A DNA stretch of 64,000 nucleotides from an uncultured Anaeroplasmataceae bacterium (GTDB taxonomy: Bacteria > Bacillota_I > Bacilli_A > Acholeplasmatales > Anaeroplasmataceae), in NCBI GenBank assembly GCA_947629825.1, contig CANRFF010000005.1:1-64000 (forward strand), given 5' to 3'. The notes under the pieces were generated by a model. The model searched no databases and was not told where the DNA came from. It worked only from the letters and a program-made list of their open reading frames with translations. The position numbers and the translations under genes are program-made. Each line of letters opens with the position of its first letter. The stretch's first letter is position 1. Positions 25,624-33,210 of the stretch are shown one piece after another.

Positions 25624-26612
25624 CGTATCTTTTGAAAAAATATTGGTATATTTTTGTTCTTTCGCTTTTCATCAATCTGCCGATTTTATGTTTCGCAACG
25701 ATTCGTACCGATAAGACGTTGACGTTAAAAGGAGATACGACCTTGGTAGAACAATTTGTCCGCATCGAAAACGGCTATTCTCAGGAAGGAACCTTTTCTA
25801 CGATTTATGTGATTTCTTTGGATCATTCCACGCTCTTGCAGAATTATTTGGTTGGAAACGACTCTGAAAGTTCGGTAGAAAATCTGGCGGATTCCTATCT
25901 TCATTTTACGGATGACGAAATTGCCCAAATGGGTCAGATTCAACATACCGCATCGATTGAATATGCGTTGATGAGCGCTTATAACGCCGCAATGAAAAAA
26001 CGACCACAGATTTGCTTGGATTCGAAGTTTGACAGCGTGATTGTGTCTTATTATGCGCAAGGATCCGATTTTCGGATCGGTGATAAAATCATCGGAATCA
26101 ATGGTATTTTGGCCAAAGACGATTTTGATGAATTTCGCAAAAGTTTCAACAACCGAAAAATCGGCGATCGATTTCAGGTGATGAGAAATCAAAAAGAACT
26201 TTCGATCGAATACAATGAAAAAAATCAAATTTTCGGCGGGTATTCCGATTATCTTCTGGACGAAGAAACCGCCTTTCCGAAATTCACGATTCAAAAGACG
26301 AATGTCGGAGGTCCTTCCGGAGGCCTTTTGCAGACGCTTGCGATCTACAATCAACTGATTGAAGAAGATATTACCAAAGGTCGTAAGATTGCCGGAACCG
26401 GCACGATAGAACTGGACGGTTCGGTTGGAGAAATCGGCGGAATCCAGCAGAAGATATATACTGCATACGAAGATCATATGGAAATTTTTCTGTGTCCGGA
26501 AAACAATTATGAAGATGCGCTGGTTGCTTACAACAAATTGAAACATCCGGAAAAGATGAAACTGTATAAAATTTCTACTTTCGAAGAGGCTTTGGAGGTG
26601 CTGGCACAATGA
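25620..26612 (+). CDS. PDZ and Lon-like (S16) membrane serine protease, YlbL/SepM-like
   Basis: This 330-residue protein has an N-terminal membrane anchor (residues about 8-28), a PDZ-like domain at about 130-200 and a C-terminal Lon-type catalytic domain. The serine is in GGPSGGLL and the lysine in GGIQQKI, the Ser-Lys dyad of family S16. In streptococci SepM matures a competence peptide, and in Bacillus YlbL is a checkpoint protease. Here the substrate is unknown. It overlaps the genes on both sides. Confidence 0.88.
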   Translation: MTYLLKKYWYIFVLSLFINLPILCFATIRTDKTLTLKGDTTLVEQFVRIENGYSQEGTFSTIYVISLDHSTLLQNYLVGNDSESSVENLADSYLHFTDDEIAQMGQIQHTASIEYALMSAYNAAMKKRPQICLDSKFDSVIVSYYAQGSDFRIGDKIIGINGILAKDDFDEFRKSFNNRKIGDRFQVMRNQKELSIEYNEKNQIFGGYSDYLLDEETAFPKFTIQKTNVGGPSGGLLQTLAIYNQLIEEDITKGRKIAGTGTIELDGSVGEIGGIQQKIYTAYEDHMEIFLCPENNYEDALVAYNKLKHPEKMKLYKISTFEEALEVLAQ

Positions 26613-26944
26613 AAGATTACGATTTGCTTCGCGAAAAAATCAAAGCGATTCCTCATACGCTTTCAGAGACGATCGTTCACATTCTTCTTAGTGCATTGCT
26701 TTCGCTGTTGATTGTTGTCGGACCGGTGGCGATTTTACTGAATTGTCTGATTTTCATCGATGCGGTTTTATGGATTTATTTGGGATTGGGAGTTTGCTTT
26801 TTCGTATTTTTCTTTTTGACGAGATGTTTTTATTTCCAGAGTTTCGTCAAAGGTTCTTTTTCTTTGAAAGGACTTTACGGTATGGAAGTAATCTATGCGT
26901 TGGTTGTGACGCTCGTGTTGATGGTCATTTTGCTTTTCGGATGA
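26609..26944 (+). CDS. small membrane protein, unknown
   Basis: This 111-residue protein has three hydrophobic segments, with a basic N terminus and loops. It overlaps the protease gene upstream (ATGA) and precedes lspA by 14 bases. I see no family signature. It is translationally coupled to the Lon-like protease gene and might be its membrane partner. Confidence 0.6.
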   Translation: MKDYDLLREKIKAIPHTLSETIVHILLSALLSLLIVVGPVAILLNCLIFIDAVLWIYLGLGVCFFVFFFLTRCFYFQSFVKGSFSLKGLYGMEVIYALVVTLVLMVILLFG

Positions 26945-26958
26945 AAGGAGAGAAAAAA

Positions 26959-27474
26959 ATGTGGATAACGATTGCATTTCTCGGGATACTTTTGTTGTTG
27001 GATCAGGTCAGTAAATATCTGACGGAACTTTTTCTGGTCGAAGGAAAAGTCGTTCAGGGAATCCCGTATGTTCTTTCTTTTACAAAAGTATACAATACCG
27101 GAGCGGCTTGGTCCATTTTGGATAATAGTACTTGGATTTTGTTTGTCATCAGTCTGGTCGCAACGGGAATCTTGATTTATTTTATTACGAAAAACGACTG
27201 GAAAAAGAAAAAATGTTACTCAGTGGCAATTACACTGATGCTTGCCGGAGCGGCGGGAAATTTGATTGATCGGGGATGTTCTTTGATTTATCCTCAAGGT
27301 CGGATGGGCGTGGTCGATATGCTGATATTGGAACCGCTGGATCAACTTTGGGTACGGATTTTCGGAAGTTCTTTTCCGATTTTCAATGTGGCCGATGCTT
27401 GTTTGGTCATCGGTATTGTTTTTTTGGCCATTGAAGTTCTGTTTTTCCAAGAAAGAAGAGAAAAACGCCAATGA
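26959..27474 (+). CDS. lspA: lipoprotein signal peptidase
   Basis: This 171-residue aspartyl protease with four membrane helices cleaves prolipoproteins after lipidation. The catalytic aspartates are in GVVDML and FNVAD, and NTGAAWS is the third conserved motif. The ATG at 26959 follows AAAGGAGAG. It is needed for the lipoproteins encoded elsewhere in this window. It overlaps rluD by four bases, the same lspA-rluD order as in many Bacillota. Confidence 0.94.
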   Translation: MWITIAFLGILLLLDQVSKYLTELFLVEGKVVQGIPYVLSFTKVYNTGAAWSILDNSTWILFVISLVATGILIYFITKNDWKKKKCYSVAITLMLAGAAGNLIDRGCSLIYPQGRMGVVDMLILEPLDQLWVRIFGSSFPIFNVADACLVIGIVFLAIEVLFFQERREKRQ

Positions 27475-28379
27475 CGGAACTGAAGGTACCAAAAGAATTT
27501 GTCGGAACTCGGTTGGACAAGGCTTTAAAAAATTGTTTTCCGGACAAATCCCGATCCTATTTGACGAAGTGTATCGAAGAAGGGAAAGTTCTGGTTAACC
27601 AAGAAAAACAAAAACCTTCTTATCTGCTTTCATCGGCGGATTTGATTTCGTATGAGGATCTGGAAGCGAAGCCGTTGGAATTGACTCCGCAGGATTTGCA
27701 TTTGCAAGTGATTTACGAAGATGGCGATGTTGCGGTGGTTTTCAAACCGAAAGGAATGGTCGTTCATCCGGGAAGTGGTCAAAATGATGCCACGCTGGTA
27801 CACGGGCTTCTTTACGAACTGGAAGATCTTTCGGGAATCAACGGTGTTTTCCGGCCGGGAATCGTCCATAGGATCGACAAGGACACCAGCGGATTATTGA
27901 TGGTGGCAAAAAGCGATTTGGCGGCGATTTCGTTGACGGAGCAACTGAAAAAACATGAGTGTAAGAGAACTTATCAGGCTCTGGTTCACGGAACGATTGC
28001 CGAAGATGCGGGAAAGATTATTGCCCCAATCGGCAGAAGCACTCAGGACCGAAAGAAAATGGCGGTAACGAAAACGGGAAAAGAAGCGATTACGCATTTT
28101 AAGGTTTTGCATAGATTTCAAGAGTTTACTTGGATCGAATGCGAACTGGAAACGGGAAGAACGCATCAAATTCGGGTGCATATGGCGTATATCGGTCATC
28201 CTTTGGTAGACGATACCGTTTACGGTTATCGGAAAAGTTATTTGGGACAGGGGCAGTTTTTGCATGCGAAAACGATTGGCTTTACCCATCCCAAAACGAA
28301 AAAATGGATGGAATTCGATTCCGAAATGCCTTCTTATTTTATGGATTTCGTTTCGAAACTGCAAGAAAAAAAAGACTGA
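27471..28379 (+). CDS. rluD: RluD-family 23S rRNA pseudouridine synthase
   Basis: This 302-residue protein has an N-terminal S4 RNA-binding domain (about 13-75) and a catalytic domain with the signature HRIDKDTSGLL, where the Asp is catalytic. GRTHQIRVHMAYIGHPLVDD is the second family motif. It makes pseudouridine in the large rRNA helix 69 region in relatives. It is the last gene of the T-box operon, and its stop lies inside the terminator hairpin. Confidence 0.92.
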   Translation: MTELKVPKEFVGTRLDKALKNCFPDKSRSYLTKCIEEGKVLVNQEKQKPSYLLSSADLISYEDLEAKPLELTPQDLHLQVIYEDGDVAVVFKPKGMVVHPGSGQNDATLVHGLLYELEDLSGINGVFRPGIVHRIDKDTSGLLMVAKSDLAAISLTEQLKKHECKRTYQALVHGTIAEDAGKIIAPIGRSTQDRKKMAVTKTGKEAITHFKVLHRFQEFTWIECELETGRTHQIRVHMAYIGHPLVDDTVYGYRKSYLGQGQFLHAKTIGFTHPKTKKWMEFDSEMPSYFMDFVSKLQEKKD

Positions 28380-28394
28380 TTTCAGTCTTTTTTT
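28371..28394 (+). terminator. terminator of the T-box operon
   Basis: Stem AAAGACTG/CAGTCTTT with a 4-base loop and seven or more T, including the rluD stop codon. Confidence 0.88.
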
Positions 28395-28415
28395 GTATCT
28401 GTTGAAATGAAAAAA

Positions 28416-29210
28416 CTACGATTTGTGCCGAATCAATTTACTTGGTGTTTCATTGATTTCTTTGATTCTTTCCGTAAAAGAGATAGAATCTTCCCTTTTG
28501 GAGAGATTTTCTCGGAAATTTTTGGTGATGAAAGTAAAGATAGTAAAAATCATCACTCCGCCGAGATTGGTTTCCAATAAAGAATTGACAATCATCGTGG
28601 TTATTTTTTCTTCCAAGGAAAAACCATCACTTCGGATTCCGCCGATCAGTAAGAAAAATTCCCAAGAAAATTGAACGGAAATTCCGATGATCAAAATACG
28701 CAAGAGCGGAAATCGTTTGGCTTTTTCTTTTTGAATCAGATTGTAAAGAATGGCAGCGGAAAACGAAATAAAGAGAATCAGGGCCATAAAACCGTGATAT
28801 CCGTCGGTTTCTCGCCAAATGGTAATGAGCTTGGAAGAAGTATCGAATCCGGAAGCAATCATCGGTGCTGCCAACCACCACAGAAAAATTGCAAGCGTGA
28901 ATTCGATGGCATGCTCATCTTTGCCGATCCAAAGCCAAAGCAGTGCGAAATTCGTCATTCCGTAACTCATACTCATCCACAGCAAAACCCAAAACAGATC
29001 TGCCCCTTCGATAAATCTTTGATGCAATAACAGATGAAAAATGCCGTAGTCCACAATCATATAGAGGATCCCGCCGAACAAAGACCACAGAAATGTCAGA
29101 TATTTTTTCTTATAAATCAGTCCGATTGAAAATAAAAGTAAAAATGCGATGTCTATATAAATATAAAGCGGAGAAAATACTCTTTTGGCAATGATATTTC
29201 CCAAAAACAT
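28416..29210 (-). CDS. multi-spanning membrane protein, unknown
   Basis: This 264-residue protein has about seven hydrophobic segments and a charged cytoplasmic C-terminal tail. Its tryptophan-rich segment (WVLLWMSMSYG) and ADLFW motif are distinctive, but I cannot name the family. The ATG at 29210 follows GGGAGGTG, and the GTG at 29219 overlaps that site. It is alone on the minus strand between two plus-strand groups. Confidence 0.65.
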   Translation of the reverse strand: MFLGNIIAKRVFSPLYIYIDIAFLLLFSIGLIYKKKYLTFLWSLFGGILYMIVDYGIFHLLLHQRFIEGADLFWVLLWMSMSYGMTNFALLWLWIGKDEHAIEFTLAIFLWWLAAPMIASGFDTSSKLITIWRETDGYHGFMALILFISFSAAILYNLIQKEKAKRFPLLRILIIGISVQFSWEFFLLIGGIRSDGFSLEEKITTMIVNSLLETNLGGVMIFTIFTFITKNFRENLSKREDSISFTERIKEINETPSKLIRHKS

Positions 29211-29370
29211 CGATAACACCTCCCTTATTTGTAAAGTTATTATATCACATTGTTGTCATTCTTCGATGATTTTCTTGAAAAAATGCCGATTTTTTCTTTT
29301 GATTTTTTATGAATTTTATTGAATTCAAAAGAACGATATGGTATAATCAACTCAAAAAGGGGGAATGAAA

Positions 29371-29820
29371 ATGGAATGGGACAATTATGAAATCCGTAAA
29401 ACAGAAGAGGAAGAAAAGGAAATTTATCTGAGTGAATATCGAAGAAATTCCAAAATTGCCCGCCGGACGCTATTGGCAGTCTTTTGTTCTGTGGGGATGG
29501 CGCTTGTTCTTTTGTCGCTGGTGTTTTTTTTGATGAAAGTCAAAGATGAAGAAGATGGTATTGAATTATGGATTGTTTTTCTTCCTATGGCTATCTTGTT
29601 TATTGTTCTCGGAATCATTTTGTTTTTTGCGATTCCCAAAGAGGGAAATTACGAAAAATTTAAAAAGTATATGGACAAACCATCTTATTTTCAAGCAAAT
29701 GGAAAGACTTTTTATCTTTTCTTGCGAAAAAAAATAGAACACTTGGAACTGGAAAACGAAGATTTGCAGAAAAGAGTGGAAGAATTGGAAAGAAAGGTTC
29801 GCAGAAAAGATTATGAATAG
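29371..29820 (+). CDS. membrane protein with C-terminal coiled coil
   Basis: This 149-residue protein has a charged N terminus, two hydrophobic helices (about 28-50 and 63-85) and a C-terminal heptad stretch (IEHLELENEDLQKRVEELE). The promoter is TTGAAT/TATAAT with 17-base spacing just upstream. The ATG at 29371 is seven bases from AAGGGGG, and an ATG at 29365 touches that site. It overlaps the next gene by eight bases. The function is unknown. Confidence 0.6.
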   Translation: MEWDNYEIRKTEEEEKEIYLSEYRRNSKIARRTLLAVFCSVGMALVLLSLVFFLMKVKDEEDGIELWIVFLPMAILFIVLGIILFFAIPKEGNYEKFKKYMDKPSYFQANGKTFYLFLRKKIEHLELENEDLQKRVEELERKVRRKDYE

Positions 29821-31627
29821 GGAAGAAATCGTTCCGTATTTTGTTCGCTTTCAAGAGCCGGATTTCGAAAATCCGCTGACGATCGGGAATGGAAATTTCG
29901 CTTTTACTTGTGATTTTTCCGGTCTTCAGACGTTTGCTCATCTTTACCGAAGACTTCCGCTATGTACGATGTCATCTTTGATCTGGGCGTTAAATGAAGT
30001 CCATGACGAACTTCCGTATCAATCTTTCATTAAGTCTTCCGATGGACAACCGATCCGGTATTTATCTTTGGCAAGTCATCCTTCTTTTTCCGAATATCGA
30101 AAAGATTGTTTCCGGTTTGATTTATTTCATCTGGAATTCTTTTATTTGGGAAAAAGGCTGTCTTTGAAGAAATTTCACTTGGTCGATCAACAGCTGGATC
30201 TCTATCAGGGCAAGATTTATACGGTTTTTTCCTATCTTGGAAAATCGGTTGCGGTCACGACGAAAATTCCGCAAAAACATCACTGTTTGAAAATTGATGT
30301 GCAAAGTGAACTTCCGAATCTTTCCATTCGCCTTGTTTTTTATCGGGAAAGTGAAGAACTGTGCGGAAGAACGGAAGAACTTGCGGATTTTATCGTGAAA
30401 GAAAATTATTTCGAGCGAAAAAACGATTATTTACAATACAGAATTTATTATCAGACGGATATGAAAGTTCTGAAAAACGAATTTACGATTGAAAAATGCG
30501 GATATTTGTTTCTTTCGCTTGACGGATCTTTCGAAGACGATGATGAAATGCAACGTTATTACCAAAAAATCCCTTCTTTGAAGGTGGAAGATGAGACGCT
30601 GAAACGTCGGTGGATTTTATCGTTATACTTGTTGAAAGTGAATACTTTGGGGATATATCCGCCTTCCGAAACGGGATTGACTTGTAATTCCTGGTACTCC
30701 AAATTCCATTTGGAAATGCATTTATGGCATCACTTGGGAATGATTCGTATGGGTGCCTATGAAGAGGTATACCCTTCTTTATTGTGGTATCTTTCGATTG
30801 CGGAGAGTTCTGAAAAACGGGCGAAATTTCAAGGCTATCAGGGACTTCGTTTGCCGAAAATGACGGATTTCAGAGGAGAAGATTCCCCGTCGGAAATCGG
30901 CTGTTTTCTGGTGTGGCAAATGCCGCATTTATTGGTGATGTTGGAAGAAATCTATCAACAAAGCAAAGATATTCATCTTTTGGAACCGTTTTTTCCTTTT
31001 GTGAAAGAACAGATTCGTTTCATCGAAAGTTTTTTCTATCTCAAAGACGGAAAATACCATTTGGACCGACCGATGATCTGTGCCTGTGAAAAACTCGAAC
31101 CGGATAAAGATACTCCGATTTTCGAACTGGCTTATTTTTTATATGCCTTAAAGTTATGGAAGACGTGGGTAAATCGTTTTTCTCTTTCGGACGATTTGAA
31201 CCGGTTGGAAGATATTTTGTGTCATGCTTGCGAACTTCCGACGTATCAGGGATGTTATGAAGCGTATGTGGGAGCGACGGATACGTATCGGAACTATTGT
31301 TATGATCATCCGATGGTTCTCGGAATGTATTCTTTTTTCAAAAGTGATCTGGTGGATCCGGAAATGATGAAAAATACATTGGAAAAGGTACTGAAAAATT
31401 GGGATTTCAGTTCCTGTTGGGGCTGGGATTTTCCGATGATGGCGATGTGTGCCTATCATCTGAATTTACCGCAGCTTGCGACAGAGATTTTAAAGATGGA
31501 TACTCCGAAGAACACGTATACCAAAGTAGGACATAATCCTCAGGGAATGCGCAAAGATTTGCCTTGTTATTTTCCGGGAAACGGTGCTTTTATTCTGGCG
31601 ATGAGTGTTCTGTTCGCAAAAAAGTAG
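29813..31627 (+). CDS. six-hairpin (GH65-like) glycosidase
   Basis: This 604-residue cytosolic protein has an N-terminal beta-sandwich-like domain and a C-terminal (alpha/alpha)6-barrel. The barrel motifs KFHLEMHLWHHLGM and CEKLEPDKDTPIFELAYFLYALKLW (given here only as the opening CEKLEPD and FELAY) match a GH65-like group related to glucosidases of the PGGHG/ATHL1 type. The glutamate in ACEKLEP is a candidate acid. It has no signal peptide and no sugar genes adjacent. The substrate is unknown, and hydrolase or phosphorylase activity are both possible. Confidence 0.78.
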   Translation: MNREEIVPYFVRFQEPDFENPLTIGNGNFAFTCDFSGLQTFAHLYRRLPLCTMSSLIWALNEVHDELPYQSFIKSSDGQPIRYLSLASHPSFSEYRKDCFRFDLFHLEFFYLGKRLSLKKFHLVDQQLDLYQGKIYTVFSYLGKSVAVTTKIPQKHHCLKIDVQSELPNLSIRLVFYRESEELCGRTEELADFIVKENYFERKNDYLQYRIYYQTDMKVLKNEFTIEKCGYLFLSLDGSFEDDDEMQRYYQKIPSLKVEDETLKRRWILSLYLLKVNTLGIYPPSETGLTCNSWYSKFHLEMHLWHHLGMIRMGAYEEVYPSLLWYLSIAESSEKRAKFQGYQGLRLPKMTDFRGEDSPSEIGCFLVWQMPHLLVMLEEIYQQSKDIHLLEPFFPFVKEQIRFIESFFYLKDGKYHLDRPMICACEKLEPDKDTPIFELAYFLYALKLWKTWVNRFSLSDDLNRLEDILCHACELPTYQGCYEAYVGATDTYRNYCYDHPMVLGMYSFFKSDLVDPEMMKNTLEKVLKNWDFSSCWGWDFPMMAMCAYHLNLPQLATEILKMDTPKNTYTKVGHNPQGMRKDLPCYFPGNGAFILAMSVLFAKK

Positions 31628-31728
31628 TGTTTTCCTCGGAAAACCACCGGACAAAATCTTTACTTTTTGAATTTGTATGGTATAATATTATTTAGTTTAA
31701 TTTTGGAAAAAGGGGAATAAAAAAGAGT

Positions 31729-31775
31729 AGGAGGAGCAGATTTTCCAAAAACCAGATTCTCCGTCTGCAGTAAGA
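31729..31775 (+). promoter_or_regulatory. trigger-factor leader: distant Shine-Dalgarno with bridging hairpin
   Basis: A perfect AGGAGGAG lies at 31729-31736, 40 bases upstream of the start, while only a weak GTAAGA precedes the ATG. Between them GCAGA (31736-31740) pairs with TCTGC (31764-31768). When folded, AGGAGG sits about seven bases from the ATG. The upstream frame is closed by TAG at 31728-31730 and has no other start codon, so no leader peptide is likely. Confidence 0.5.
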
Positions 31776-33077
31776 ATGATGAATATTGAAAAATTAGAAC
31801 ACAGCCGTAGAAAAGCCATTTTCGATGTTACGGCGGAAGAATTCGAAAAAGCCTTGGATCAGGCGTTCGAAAAAGAAAATCAAAAAGTGACGATCAAAGG
31901 GTTCCGTGCCGGAAAAGCCCCGAGAAGCATTTATGAAAAAAATTACGGAGTGGAATCTTTATATGATGAGGCACTCAATGTGATTTTGAATGCCAAAGCG
32001 CAGGAAATTTATAAAGATGAAACTCTTGCGAAAGAAATTGTGGGAACTTTCGAACCGAATTTGGAACTTTCCGAAAAATTGGAAAGAGGAAAACCATTTC
32101 AGGTTTCTCTTTCTTTCGATGTATATCCGGAAGTCAATTTGCCACAATATAAAGGATTGGAAGTTACCGAAGCGGTATTGACAGCTTCAGACGAAGAAGT
32201 TGAAGGGGCCGTTCGTCAGGTAATGAAAAAAGATGCGACCATGCAACCGAAAGAAAATCCGGTGATTGAATCGATGGACTATGCGACTTTCGATTTCGTG
32301 GGTTCGGTCGATGGCGTGGAATTCCCGGGTGGAAAAGCGGATAATTATGAACTGCAAATCGGCTCCGGCCAATTTATTCCGGGCTTTGAAGATCAGATGA
32401 TCGGAATGAAAGCCGAAGAAAGCAAAGATATCCATGTTACATTCCCGCAGAATTACGGTGAAAAATCGTTGGCCGGTAAAGAAGCGGTATTCAAAGTAAC
32501 GGTACATGAAGTAAAACAAGAAGTTTTCCCTGAATTGACCGATGAATATGTTGCCGGATTGAAATTGAAAGACATTGCTACCGTAGAACAACTCAAAGAA
32601 AGCAAAAAGAAAGAACTCGAATCGCATAAGGCAGAAAGTGAAAAAGATCGTCAGATCGATGCGATCATCAATCAAATTCTGGACAATGCCGTAGTGGATA
32701 TGCCGAAATCTTTGGAAGACGAAAGAGTGCAGATGATTCGTTCCCAATATGAAAATCAGGCAAAAATGTACAATATTCCTTTTGAGACATTTTTGCAGAT
32801 GATGAATATCACCAAAGAAAAATTCGAAGAAGATACTTTGACTCAAGGGAAACGTCAGGCATTATTCAATGTAGTGGTTTCCAAGATCATCGAAGTGGAA
32901 AATTTGACTCCGACCAAAGAGGAATTGGATGCCAGAGCCCAAGAAGATGCCGATCGGCAGAAGAAATCCAAAGAAAATTTGCTTCGCGAGAATCTTTCCC
33001 GGTATTATAGTGATATCGCTTATCGGAAAGTCGTTGATTTGTTGCTTGCGAATGCCAAATTCGTTCCGGCAAAATAA
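31776..33077 (+). CDS. tig: trigger factor
   Basis: This 433-residue ribosome-associated chaperone and prolyl isomerase has an N-terminal ribosome-binding domain (GFRAGKAPRSIYEK is the signature near residue 43), a central FKBP-type domain (about 150-235) and a long helical C-terminal substrate domain. Length is normal. ATG at 31776 or 31779 are both possible, and the leader is unusual (see the separate entry). A terminator follows, so it is not co-transcribed with clpX as in many bacteria. Next is lon, so two proteostasis genes adjoin. Confidence 0.94.
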   Translation: MMNIEKLEHSRRKAIFDVTAEEFEKALDQAFEKENQKVTIKGFRAGKAPRSIYEKNYGVESLYDEALNVILNAKAQEIYKDETLAKEIVGTFEPNLELSEKLERGKPFQVSLSFDVYPEVNLPQYKGLEVTEAVLTASDEEVEGAVRQVMKKDATMQPKENPVIESMDYATFDFVGSVDGVEFPGGKADNYELQIGSGQFIPGFEDQMIGMKAEESKDIHVTFPQNYGEKSLAGKEAVFKVTVHEVKQEVFPELTDEYVAGLKLKDIATVEQLKESKKKELESHKAESEKDRQIDAIINQILDNAVVDMPKSLEDERVQMIRSQYENQAKMYNIPFETFLQMMNITKEKFEEDTLTQGKRQALFNVVVSKIIEVENLTPTKEELDARAQEDADRQKKSKENLLRENLSRYYSDIAYRKVVDLLLANAKFVPAK

Positions 33078-33085
33078 GGAAAAGC

Positions 33086-33111
33086 AAAAGGGGGAAATTT
33101 CTCCCTTTTTT
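33086..33111 (+). terminator. terminator of tig
   Basis: Stem AAAAGGGGG/CTCCCTTTT (one G-T pair) with a 6-base loop and T run, eight bases after the tig stop. Confidence 0.88.
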
Positions 33112-33125
33112 GTTGAAAAGAAGTT

Positions 33126-33169
33126 TTTTTGGCAAATGTATTGCTAAAGTGCCAAAAATGTGGTATATT
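33126..33169 (+). promoter_or_regulatory. lon promoter with inverted-repeat operator
   Basis: The promoter is TTGCTA (33141-33146), 17 bases, TATATT (33164-33169). A perfect 9-bp inverted repeat TTTTTGGCA / TGCCAAAAA (33126-33134 and 33150-33158, 15-base gap) surrounds the -35. It is unlike CIRCE (HrcA) or CtsR sites in sequence and spacing. It may bind an unidentified heat-shock or stress repressor. Confidence 0.6.
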
Positions 33170-33210
33170 ATGAATGTCGAAGAAAATTTCGGCAAGAAAG
33201 GAAGGATAAA

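Noticed and set aside
31631-31646. Hairpin GTTTTCC/GGAAAAC after the GH65-like gene as terminator
   Set aside because: It is not followed by T residues.
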